35,532 nucleotides of DNA from a virus: IMG/VR virus record IMGVR_UViG_3300047281_000050, positions 1-35,532 of that record; one strand, 5' to 3'. Made by a program: the position numbers and the translations under genes. Numbering within the stretch: position 1 is the first letter of the stretch; every line of letters starts with the position of its first letter. Below the pieces are notes generated by a model that saw nothing but the letters and a program-made list of their open reading frames with translations, was not told the DNA's origin and did no database searches. Below, piece after piece: positions 1-7,867 of this stretch.

Positions 1-2260
1 AAAATTTATTAATTACAGTATATTTTGTATATGAAATACCTTGTGGCTCTTCAGTTACAACTTCCTCTGTAGGAGTTTCAATAACAGGATTTTCTTGTTT
101 AGTTAATTCTTTTTTTCTTTTAATTAATTCATCAATAGCTTCTTGCTTAGTCTCTCCTAATATATCCCCATATATACGCTCAAAAGATTCAGGTTTAAAC
201 TTACTTTTGTCAAAATTAACGTCTCTCCAAGCTTTTGAACTTCTGTCATAATAAATTCTACTTACTTCTTCTCCATTTAAGGTTACAACGTGTTCTGCAT
301 CATTCATAAAGTCTTCTGACTTTTTAACTTTAATCACTTCTTCAGGAGCAACTACTTCTTCCGGTTTCTCAGTAATGATAGTTTCAGAAGGAGTTACTTC
401 TTCTTGCTTACCTTGCTCGGTAATGTCTTCAGGTTTTGATTCGAGTTTTCCTTCCTCCATCGTTTCGCTAACTCCGGCTTCTGACTGAACAGGAATCTCT
501 GTTGTGATTTGCTCTTGAATGGCATTTTGTTTTGTTTTAAGGGTTTCTAAATCATTTATCTCAGTATCTATCTCAGCAATCCTTGGATTATTATCATCTT
601 TGATTGTTTCTAATTCAGCTTCAAGTTTAGCTATTTTTTCTTCAGGAAGTTCAAAAGAACCTTCAACTTCGCTAACAACTTCATCCGCTAATTGGTTTTC
701 TTGAATATCTTTGATTTGATTCCTCAATAAAGAAGATTTATCTTTACCTGTTTGGGTTTTGTTTCCTTCTAGGCTTTTAAGTTCTTTCTCTAACTCGGTA
801 ATAGCATTTAGACTAGGTTCGTTTAAATTTGGATTAGCCTGTCTTACTTGTTCTTTAACCGAATTAGTGACTACTTTGTCTTGTATTTTAAACATTCTTC
901 CTTCGTAGTCGTTTTTTATTACAATTTTTGTAGCAGATAGCTGTTCAGGAGTCATTGTTTTTGTTAATTCATCAATGTCTTCTGCGGTTACTTTTTCTCC
1001 GTTTACTTCGTATGAAGGTTTTGCAAGTCTAGCCTGAATAGTTGACCTAACTCCTCCCGGCAATTCTGCAATTCCTTCGAGTGCAATTTCAGAGACATCC
1101 ATTTCCTGACCTGTAGCTACCCTAGCGGCAGCTTCTCCAAAAGAACCCCCTACTGCTTCTATACCGGAACCTACCGCTGTAGATTTTACAACAGCAGCTT
1201 TAGTCGCAACACCTGCTGCTGATTTCGCTGCTGATTTCGTTAGTATTTTAGCACCTACTCCTGATGCTAATTTACCTGTAAGCGCATCTAAAGTACCTAT
1301 TACTATACCTCTAGCAATAGCTTTGTTTCTTATTGATTGTAATTTATCAGGGTTCTCAAGAATAGCTCTTACACTCTCTTTTGTCATCTCTTTACCTTTT
1401 AACTCTTCTGTTAAAAGTTCTCCAAATGTAGCTCCTGTTTCAACAACGGTACTTGCTAAACCAAATGCATACGGAATTGATGACGCAGCCCCTGCTATAG
1501 CGCCCGGTATAGCTCCTGCTCCTGCAACTACAGGAGTTGCAGCGGCCCCTGTTATTGCTCCATAAGTAGCCCCTGCTCCTACCGCAGCCCCTGCTGATGT
1601 TAGTGCATGAGTGTTTGTGGCCATTGAAATTAAAGAACTTGACATAACTTCAGGAATTATACTAGGATTATTTGCTAATCCTTTTACAACTCCCCAAAAT
1701 CCCTTTCCTTCTTCCTCGTAAATTTTTGTGTAATCCTGCATTTCAGCAGACGGTTTAATTTGTTGCGCCTCTTTATTGGCATCAATAAATTTTTGTAATT
1801 GTTCAGGAGTTGCTTTATGTCCTTTTAATAATAATTTATCGGCAGCTTCAGCAACAGTTCCTTGTCTATATCCTGAAGATACACTTCGAGCCATGTCATC
1901 AACAAAGTCTCCAATACCTAATGGAACTATATTATCAAATCCTCTTAATACATTTCCAAAACTTCCTGTAAAATAATCTTCTTCTCCGTCTTCGTCTTTA
2001 GTAGGTTGCGTAGCCGAAGAACCATCTTCCACAGGTAATCCCGTAGTACCTGTTTTTGGCGGCTGAAGTGTGGCTGATTCCAAAGAACCTTTTTTTTTTA
2101 CGTTAGAATCAAAATTAACCTGACTTGAGTATTCAGGATATTTTTCAACCATTTTTTTAGCTAAAGTAATATCGTCAATATTTTCATATTGAGGATATTT
2201 AGCTTTTACTTTTTTAGCAAATTCTTGCGGAGTAATTGGATTTTGAGTATCTTCTGTCAT
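1..2260 (-). CDS. Large internal virion / DNA-ejection protein, N-terminal 753 codons (runs off left edge)
   Basis: The reading frame starts at the ATG at 2260, 4 bases after the upstream gene's stop, and stays open to base 1, so the C-terminus is missing. Near the N-terminus two short similar segments (YPQYENIDD and KYPEYSSQ, residues 22-46) resemble the start of large internal proteins in many podoviruses of Bacteroidota. Residues about 201-282 and 316-385 are long Gly/Ala-rich hydrophobic stretches with GxxxG-type spacing, suited to membrane insertion. The part beyond residue 470 is charged and Glu/Lys-rich with coiled-coil character. As the last visible gene of the virion operon, after two other internal-type proteins, it fits a protein packaged in the head and injected to form a channel in the cell envelope. 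No lysozyme or protease motif is visible in the present part. The role is inferred from composition and position. Confidence 0.6.
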   Translation of the reverse strand, partial: MTEDTQNPITPQEFAKKVKAKYPQYENIDDITLAKKMVEKYPEYSSQVNFDSNVKKKGSLESATLQPPKTGTTGLPVEDGSSATQPTKDEDGEEDYFTGSFGNVLRGFDNIVPLGIGDFVDDMARSVSSGYRQGTVAEAADKLLLKGHKATPEQLQKFIDANKEAQQIKPSAEMQDYTKIYEEEGKGFWGVVKGLANNPSIIPEVMSSSLISMATNTHALTSAGAAVGAGATYGAITGAAATPVVAGAGAIPGAIAGAASSIPYAFGLASTVVETGATFGELLTEELKGKEMTKESVRAILENPDKLQSIRNKAIARGIVIGTLDALTGKLASGVGAKILTKSAAKSAAGVATKAAVVKSTAVGSGIEAVGGSFGEAAARVATGQEMDVSEIALEGIAELPGGVRSTIQARLAKPSYEVNGEKVTAEDIDELTKTMTPEQLSATKIVIKNDYEGRMFKIQDKVVTNSVKEQVRQANPNLNEPSLNAITELEKELKSLEGNKTQTGKDKSSLLRNQIKDIQENQLADEVVSEVEGSFELPEEKIAKLEAELETIKDDNNPRIAEIDTEINDLETLKTKQNAIQEQITTEIPVQSEAGVSETMEEGKLESKPEDITEQGKQEEVTPSETIITEKPEEVVAPEEVIKVKKSEDFMNDAEHVVTLNGEEVSRIYYDRSSKAWRDVNFDKSKFKPESFERIYGDILGETKQEAIDELIKRKKELTKQENPVIETPTEEVVTEEPQGISYTKYTVINKF

Positions 2261-2264
2261 AATA

Positions 2265-3884
2265 TTATAATCCCAATCCTAATGGGTCGTTAGTTGAATT
2301 TGTATTAGAGGTTCTCGATTGTCCTCCTGACATTCTTTTGAAGTAATCTGCCGCTTGTGCAGTATTTCTAAAATTTTCTCCCGGTCTTTCAGGATTAGGT
2401 ATTTTTGTAATAAATAAAGTTAAAAGACGTGAATTTTTTTTATCACTACTTACAAATTCTTTTTGATTAACAACATTTAAACTCTCTTTACCGGTTACGC
2501 CTTCCCCTGATACTGTTTTTCCTTTTTCTTCTTTTCCCGATGCTTGGTATCCCCTAATTTCAAGAGCTCCTGTTTTCTTATTGTATCCTATAGATGTAGC
2601 TACGTTTTGTACTCCTTTAGCTTCGTCTATAAATAAATTCTCAAGTCCTGAGCTTACTCCTTCAACCGCCACTTTTTTTCCTTTAATAACATCAAATCCT
2701 TTTGTTTTGAGAAGTTGTCCCATCACTACAGGGGGAGGTGTTTCTCCCGGTGTTGTAGTTCTGTATTTATACCCTGCTCTTTCTCTTTGTTCTGCAGTCT
2801 CACTTTCTTGAGCAGTTGTTTTAACGCTTCTCTCAGCATCCATCTTAGCTAAAATATCAGTTCTAACAAACTCAGCCGCTTCGTCATATTGCTTCTTATA
2901 ATTCTTGCCTGTTTCATCAATAGAGCTCATTCCTGTAGAAGGATTTACTTTAGCAAGTATTTTCTTTGGGTCAGCATCCGCTACATCTCTATTGAATGTA
3001 AATGAATTTTCATCATATTTCCCTAATTTATCTCCAAGAACGTCTATTAATTTAAACTCATCTGCAAAATAATTAGCTATTTGGTTGTTTATAGAATCAT
3101 TAATATTCTTAACTATAGCTATATCTGAAGGTCTTGTTAAATTTTGTAGAAATTGAACTCCTGTAAATTCTGTAATAGTACCTGCTCCTGTTGTTGTAGC
3201 TGCTTCGTACCAATAATCTTTCTTACTTCCTAATCCGTTTGTATAATCAACATTAGCTTTATTCATATCAAACGCAGGAGCGGTTTGAGCTATTTTACCT
3301 AAAATAATATTTGGAGTAGCTATGTTCTTAGAAAGTACGCTAACAGTTTTTCCATCAACTATTTTATCTTCATATATCCCAAGATTTACATTTCCGTCAG
3401 GAGAATTCACGTTGATACCCAATTTAGACAAATCTTGATAACCCTCAACCATACCTCTATTCCACACATTCCAAGATGTTTGCAGCGTTCCATCAGCTAT
3501 ACCATCTAATGTAGTTTGTCGTGTATCTTGAAGAGACTTCGTTATGTCAAACATCCTTTTAGTTCCATCCATTTGGTTTTGAACTTTTAAAGTATAGTCT
3601 CTTACGCTCATTTCTCCTCTTGTAAGTAAGTCGTAATCAATCTTTTTTTGCTCCATCATATCGTGAGCAAATTTATTCACAACTCCATTTAAGTCTTGAT
3701 TTTTTCCTTGAGGAGAATCCATTAAATTATTTAGGGATTCTCTTTGTGCTTGAGCTAAAGCACTTTTCTTTTCTTCGCGTACACGATTTACTTCTAAAAG
3801 CATATTGCTCGTTTGAGCACCAACTTCAGCCCAATTTATTTGGGAGTCAACATCTCTTTCTGCATATTTATAATATGTTGCCAT
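2265..3884 (-). CDS. Virion structural / internal protein, 539 aa
   Basis: The protein opens with MATYYKYAERDVDSQINWAE, an N-terminus I associate with virion proteins of crAss-like and other Bacteroidota podoviruses. Residues about 25-75 are helical and rich in Glu, Lys and Gln. The middle mixes alpha and beta segments, and the last 30 residues are Ser/Asn/Thr-rich and probably disordered. There is no signal peptide or membrane segment. It lies between a small hydrophobic internal protein upstream and the giant ejection-type protein downstream, a three-gene arrangement reminiscent of T7 gp14-gp15-gp16, where the middle protein is soluble and helps build the ejection channel. The family name is not certain and the function is inferred from neighbours. 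Confidence 0.55.
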   Translation of the reverse strand: MATYYKYAERDVDSQINWAEVGAQTSNMLLEVNRVREEKKSALAQAQRESLNNLMDSPQGKNQDLNGVVNKFAHDMMEQKKIDYDLLTRGEMSVRDYTLKVQNQMDGTKRMFDITKSLQDTRQTTLDGIADGTLQTSWNVWNRGMVEGYQDLSKLGINVNSPDGNVNLGIYEDKIVDGKTVSVLSKNIATPNIILGKIAQTAPAFDMNKANVDYTNGLGSKKDYWYEAATTTGAGTITEFTGVQFLQNLTRPSDIAIVKNINDSINNQIANYFADEFKLIDVLGDKLGKYDENSFTFNRDVADADPKKILAKVNPSTGMSSIDETGKNYKKQYDEAAEFVRTDILAKMDAERSVKTTAQESETAEQRERAGYKYRTTTPGETPPPVVMGQLLKTKGFDVIKGKKVAVEGVSSGLENLFIDEAKGVQNVATSIGYNKKTGALEIRGYQASGKEEKGKTVSGEGVTGKESLNVVNQKEFVSSDKKNSRLLTLFITKIPNPERPGENFRNTAQAADYFKRMSGGQSRTSNTNSTNDPLGLGL

Positions 3885-3904
3885 CTTTGTATAAAAAGTT
3901 TAAT

Positions 3905-4711
3905 TTATCTATTTTTATTTGGCATACTTGCCGGTAATTGCGAAGGGAATAATTGGCCGTATATATTATTTAATTGAGATTTTGGAAGTCCCGACATATA
4001 CGCAGAGAACGCATCTCCTTTAAGGTCTCCAACGCTTGATAAATTCCCATATCCTGATTGAGAGGATAATCCTTGAACTGTATTCTGAAAGTCTGCTTGA
4101 GATATACCTCCCTCTGCCATCTTCCCCTCAAGTTTACCAAATGCTTTAGCTGAACCTGTTTTTTGAAATAACGGAACCATTGACAATGCTTGTTGACCCG
4201 TACTTATTACTCCTTGAATACCTGCTTCAGTAGCGGCATTAGCAGCAGTTTCAGCTTCTCTTGCGGCTAATTGAGCACCTTCAGCTTCCCCTAAATCTAA
4301 TTGAACACCCAAATCCCTAAGCCTACTTTGTTCAGCTATTTGTTGTCTTTCAATTTCAGTCATTTCTTTGCCCATTTCTGTTCTTATACCTGCTTGAGCT
4401 TCATTCATAGCCATTTGCACTTTTCCTGCTGTTGCGGCAGCTCCTCTTTCGCTTTCAACACCTGCTTGTATAGCTTGAGCTCCCTGAGACAACATAGCTT
4501 CTCTTTGAAGCTCGTACGGTTCTTTTTTAATAGCCATTTCATCGGTATAATTTATACCTAGCTTTTTACGAGCTTCATTCATTGCTTTCTCTGCATCTGC
4601 TTCCGCTGCTCTTTGCTTGCTTTTTTGCTGCCCTGCTTGAACAAACGACATAGTTGTTGTTGCTGCTCCCATTACTAATCCACCGACCGCTATTGCTGTT
4701 GCTACTCCCAT
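3905..4711 (-). CDS. Small internal virion protein, T7 gp14-like in layout, 268 aa
   Basis: The first 28 residues form a hydrophobic Gly/Ala-rich segment (AIAVGGLVMGAA and onward). A long Ala/Glu/Gln/Arg-rich helical region, probably coiled coil, covers about residues 28-160. A second weakly hydrophobic stretch (GVISTGQQALSMVPLF) and a Ser/Gly/Gln-rich tail follow. This layout, one membrane-active N-terminal helix followed by a helical rod, is that of T7 gp14 and similar small ejection proteins, which insert in the outer membrane during DNA injection. It starts 1 base after the stop of the acetyltransferase gene and is followed by two larger internal proteins, supporting an ejection-apparatus module. 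Sequence identity to T7 gp14 is not claimed; the call rests on layout and gene order. Confidence 0.5.
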   Translation of the reverse strand: MGVATAIAVGGLVMGAATTTMSFVQAGQQKSKQRAAEADAEKAMNEARKKLGINYTDEMAIKKEPYELQREAMLSQGAQAIQAGVESERGAAATAGKVQMAMNEAQAGIRTEMGKEMTEIERQQIAEQSRLRDLGVQLDLGEAEGAQLAAREAETAANAATEAGIQGVISTGQQALSMVPLFQKTGSAKAFGKLEGKMAEGGISQADFQNTVQGLSSQSGYGNLSSVGDLKGDAFSAYMSGLPKSQLNNIYGQLFPSQLPASMPNKNR

Positions 4712-4712
4712 T

Positions 4713-5123
4713 TTATAATAATTTTATCATTTCACTTGTGTATGAACCGCCTTTTGTATAACCTAAATCTTCATACGTTTTAATTAAACTTTGATTTTTT
4801 ATCAATGCATAAGCGTATTTACTTCCTGTGTTTCTGCTTATATTAGTAAGAGATTCTATTAGCATTTTTATAGCTGCTCTTCTCTTGTCTTTTATCTTAT
4901 ATTCCTTATTAGATATAATCCAATCTACCCAAGCAACTTTTGAATTTGTGATATAAATAAATCCTGCGCAAATTGGTGTGATGCCATCGTAAACTATCAT
5001 ACCTCCTTTGCCATCTTCAGGTAAAAAATCTTTTACAGGTGCAACCCAATCCCATTGTTTCCACCAATCAACAAGTATTTCTTGATAATCATTTTCGTTA
5101 AGAGGCCTGATTTCTAATTCCAT
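4713..5123 (-). CDS. GNAT-type N-acetyltransferase, 136 aa
   Basis: The protein starts with the typical GNAT opening MELEIRPLNENDYQEILVDW and follows the fold's order. Strands and a CAGFIYI strand come first, then VAWVDWIISNKEYKIKDKRRAA. There the segment before the helix takes the place of the acetyl-CoA-binding Q/RxxGxG/A loop, followed by a helix and the late Y-x-x-LGY motif (YEDLGYTKGG). The glycine-rich pyrophosphate loop is degenerate (KIKDKRRAA), so catalytic activity is likely but not certain. Related short GNAT proteins are often found within phage structural operons and may modify a virion or host protein. A -7-like box lies immediately upstream at 5131-5138, so it may be separately transcribed from the adhesin genes. 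The substrate is unknown. Confidence 0.65.
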   Translation of the reverse strand: MELEIRPLNENDYQEILVDWWKQWDWVAPVKDFLPEDGKGGMIVYDGITPICAGFIYITNSKVAWVDWIISNKEYKIKDKRRAAIKMLIESLTNISRNTGSKYAYALIKNQSLIKTYEDLGYTKGGSYTSEMIKLL

Positions 5124-5130
5124 ATTGATA

Positions 5131-5138
5131 CAAAGATA
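5131..5138 (-). promoter_or_regulatory. Candidate Bacteroidota -7 box (TATCTTTG) before the GNAT gene
   Basis: Read on the minus strand the site is TATCTTTG, a match to TAnnTTTG, the -7 element of Bacteroidota housekeeping promoters. It sits in the 21-base gap between two genes, and the predicted start of transcription falls within a few bases of the ATG at 5123, which would give an almost leaderless transcript. No convincing -33 TTG is seen because upstream sequence is coding. An identical box occurs at 29811. Confidence 0.4.
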
Positions 5139-5144
5139 TTAAAT

Positions 5145-5960
5145 TTAAGGGAAACTTTTCATCACATTGGCCTCAACTGCAAATAATTCAATTTTACTGT
5201 TGAAACTATTTTGAAGTGTAAATGTACAATAATGACCAAGAACCCCGTGTGATTCAGCTACAGAGTTTTTGATATACAAGAAGTAAGCGTTCTGCGTAGT
5301 TATCGGAACTGTAGTAGCTCCTGCGACTACGGTGTTTATCGTAAGTTGGTTTAGATTATTTGGGTAGTCGATACTAATGGCCGTTACTTTTCCTGCAAGT
5401 AAAGGAGTGTTTAACGGAGGATTAAAGAAATAAACTAAATCCCCAACGCTAATTATATTCCCTATTGCTATCAATGGATTAATAGAGAACTTAATTACAG
5501 TACCTCCTGTAACTTGGAAACTTCTTCCAATACCATTTAAGCTTCTAAGAGATAATTCTCCTATAGAGTTATTTCTAACAAAAGCATAGTAAGACGCTTC
5601 TTTCTTCTCAAACCAAGATTGTTCAATATATCCTGAAACCTGTAAGTCAGTTTGTAGAGTAGCACTCCAAGGAGCATCTCCTTCTAGGCTGATGGTTTTA
5701 AACAACTTATTCTCAAGTGCAGAATTATTAAATACACTTGTAATTGATGTAGGCGTAAAAGCATTTATAGGTTGACCCAATTTTGTCCACCAAGGAACAT
5801 AAAATGTGTTTCTCAACTCATTTGTGTTGTGCCTATAAAGGTCTCCTCCTTTAAAAGTATAGAAATAATTGTTCATTCCAATCATCCAATCAGGATAATA
5901 AGAATAATAGGATACCCATCCTGCAACTCCTTCACTATATGATAATGTATAATTTGCCAT
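5145..5960 (-). CDS. Virion (tail-associated) protein with an aromatic N-terminus, 271 aa
   Basis: The N-terminal segment, residues 8-45, is dense in Tyr and Trp (GWVSYYSYYPDWMIGMNNYF, then YTFKGGDLYRHN). I recognise it as a conserved opening in structural proteins of Bacteroidota phages, including crAss-like ones. The rest is beta-strand-rich and has no membrane segment. Residues about 150-235 contain a small module (VGDLVYFF ... AGKVTAIS ... FLYIKNS) resembling segments of two other virion proteins here (13677-14642 and 31508-31990). It follows the adhesin gene by 11 bases and probably belongs to the tail tip or fibre assembly. The exact role is unknown. Confidence 0.6.
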   Translation of the reverse strand: MANYTLSYSEGVAGWVSYYSYYPDWMIGMNNYFYTFKGGDLYRHNTNELRNTFYVPWWTKLGQPINAFTPTSITSVFNNSALENKLFKTISLEGDAPWSATLQTDLQVSGYIEQSWFEKKEASYYAFVRNNSIGELSLRSLNGIGRSFQVTGGTVIKFSINPLIAIGNIISVGDLVYFFNPPLNTPLLAGKVTAISIDYPNNLNQLTINTVVAGATTVPITTQNAYFLYIKNSVAESHGVLGHYCTFTLQNSFNSKIELFAVEANVMKSFP

Positions 5961-5971
5961 AGTTTATTAAG

Positions 5972-7849
5972 TTATGATATGTCATCTTTTATTAATCGAA
6001 CTGATAAACCGGATAATTTAGGGACGTAGGTCCTGGTTGCTTGAACATTTCCAGTCCACATAGTTCGATCCCATGCGCTTGTATTCAAAAAAGATTCCGT
6101 AGAACTCCACCAAAAACCGTAGCTGCCAAATTGGTCGAAGTCGTAACCATCGTAGTGAGCGCGAGACCCTCCCGGGAGAGCTGTAAAGGCACTCTCATTG
6201 GTAGCACCTGTATTTGGTGTAAACCAATGACAAAATCCTGTTTCTTTCATCTTTCCACCTGCAACAGTTTCTCCTCCTAAAAATGTAATAAGAGTAGTCC
6301 ATTCTGCATCTGTTGGTACGTGATAACCAACAGGTGCTAATCCACCATTAGCAGTATTATTTACTGCATACCAATTATACAGTTTTCCGTATGTAGAATT
6401 GTTAGCAGGGTCATTATTATAATAACACCAAGCCCCTGTGGTTAAATTTCTCCAAGCGGCAGGGTCAGTTACTTGTGGTATTGGCGTGCCATCTCGATAT
6501 GTCGTTACATCTAAATTACATTGAGTCCATTGTTGAGTCCATTGTGGAGTTACATATTGGATTTCTGTCCCGGGTATGCAATCTAAACATACAACTGTCT
6601 GAGATGTTGAGAAACTTAATGGAGAACCATATCCTGTTCCAACCTCGTTAGTAGCATAAGACCTAACCCAATATGCACTATTAGGCGTAAGAGATGTGAG
6701 GTTGCTACTAAAATTACCTGTACCTGTTCCATTAGATGTACTACCTAATATGCTTGCAAAATTTTGCGTTGCACTCCACTCAATACCTTTGGCAGATATA
6801 ACACCGTTATTTGCATTTATTGACTCGCCTCCACTAGTTGCAGATGTGGTAGTAATATTTGTAACGGCTGTAGTAATTAATGTTGGAATAGTTACAACCG
6901 TAGGAGTAGTGCAATCAGTTATTCCTATTATTACTCCATTACCTACTTGTATTACTTTGTTTGGAGTTGCTACATTGCTTGTTAAATAATAACCATTAGG
7001 TAATGGGAACTGACCATTAACGTCCGTAAATACATAGTCATATAGTCCTACGTATGTATCTGCTGCCAAATGTACCTTTGCAAAATAAAAAGTATTTGGT
7101 ATAGGAGTAGAGCAAGGAACTGTTGCTCCTGCAAATACATCTGAAGCAGGGAAAGTTGGAAGTGCTGCCGGGCAATATGCCGAAAAATCCCATCCTGTAC
7201 TCGTACAAGGACCAATCATCTCAATAAGTAATGAGCTTGGTAGAGCAGTAGTTTTCGGTATTACCATCCAGCAATCTTCAACTCTTGTTCCGATAAAAAA
7301 ATCTCCTACCGATATGACGTCTGTTTGATTTACCCCTGTGGCTACAAATGATGATGTTGCGGGGTTATATAATTTTACAGGTAGTGTTAACGTTCCCCCT
7401 GATGGATACCAAGAAGAACAAGATGATGTACCTCCCGAAGTTCCTACAATAGTATAATGACCGGGATTAGAGCTTTGTCTAACTCCAACAATTGGAGAAG
7501 ATAATTTATTATACACTACTCCGTTGTAAGTAACCCTGATGCCATCGGGTACATTGTCAGGATTAAACATAATTCTAATAGCACCCGTACTTCCTGATAT
7601 ACTTCCTACATCTAAGTTTACTGTGTATATTCCCGAGCTACCGCCTCCTCCAATTGATGTACCACAAGGCGTTCCGCACGTAACGCAAGGTTCTGCAGCT
7701 AAAAGTATTCCTGAAGATTGTTGCCTTGTTATTGTTCCTTCTTTATAAAATCCATCAGGAGCTAAATTAGTTAAAGCTAAATCTAAATATGCCGCTGTTG
7801 CTAAGGTTAAGTCAGCGGCATTTAAGTAAAATATTGATTCTATTGCCAT
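5972..7849 (-). CDS. Tail adhesin with Fn3-like and FISUMP (C-type-lectin-like) domains, 625 aa
   Basis: This is a probable receptor-binding protein in three parts. Residues 5-55 form a small Cys-containing module (FYLNAADLT ... DGFYKEG ... CVTCG) also present near the C-terminus of the preceding giant protein. Residues about 325-420 look like a fibronectin type III domain (TTTSATSGGESINANNG ... LTSLTPNSAYWVRSYATNE). Residues about 439-625 form a complete FISUMP domain (Fibrobacter succinogenes major paralogous domain family): KLYNWYAV, GLAPVGYHVPTDAEW, AGGKMKETG, TNESAFTALPGGSR, FWWSSTES and SVRLIKDD. FISUMP domains adopt a C-type-lectin-like fold and are common in surface proteins of Bacteroidota. 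The gene directly follows the stabilization protein gene, which fits attachment to the tail. The receptor is unknown. Confidence 0.75.
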   Translation of the reverse strand: MAIESIFYLNAADLTLATAAYLDLALTNLAPDGFYKEGTITRQQSSGILLAAEPCVTCGTPCGTSIGGGGSSGIYTVNLDVGSISGSTGAIRIMFNPDNVPDGIRVTYNGVVYNKLSSPIVGVRQSSNPGHYTIVGTSGGTSSCSSWYPSGGTLTLPVKLYNPATSSFVATGVNQTDVISVGDFFIGTRVEDCWMVIPKTTALPSSLLIEMIGPCTSTGWDFSAYCPAALPTFPASDVFAGATVPCSTPIPNTFYFAKVHLAADTYVGLYDYVFTDVNGQFPLPNGYYLTSNVATPNKVIQVGNGVIIGITDCTTPTVVTIPTLITTAVTNITTTSATSGGESINANNGVISAKGIEWSATQNFASILGSTSNGTGTGNFSSNLTSLTPNSAYWVRSYATNEVGTGYGSPLSFSTSQTVVCLDCIPGTEIQYVTPQWTQQWTQCNLDVTTYRDGTPIPQVTDPAAWRNLTTGAWCYYNNDPANNSTYGKLYNWYAVNNTANGGLAPVGYHVPTDAEWTTLITFLGGETVAGGKMKETGFCHWFTPNTGATNESAFTALPGGSRAHYDGYDFDQFGSYGFWWSSTESFLNTSAWDRTMWTGNVQATRTYVPKLSGLSVRLIKDDIS

Positions 7850-7867
7850 ATTTATTTATTTATTAGA

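Noticed and set aside
2090-2099. Run of ten A residues (coding strand) in the ejection-type gene as a programmed slippage site
   Set aside because: It simply encodes consecutive Lys near residue 55 in the open frame, and no alternative product with a sensible frame is seen; a sequencing indel risk is the more useful note.
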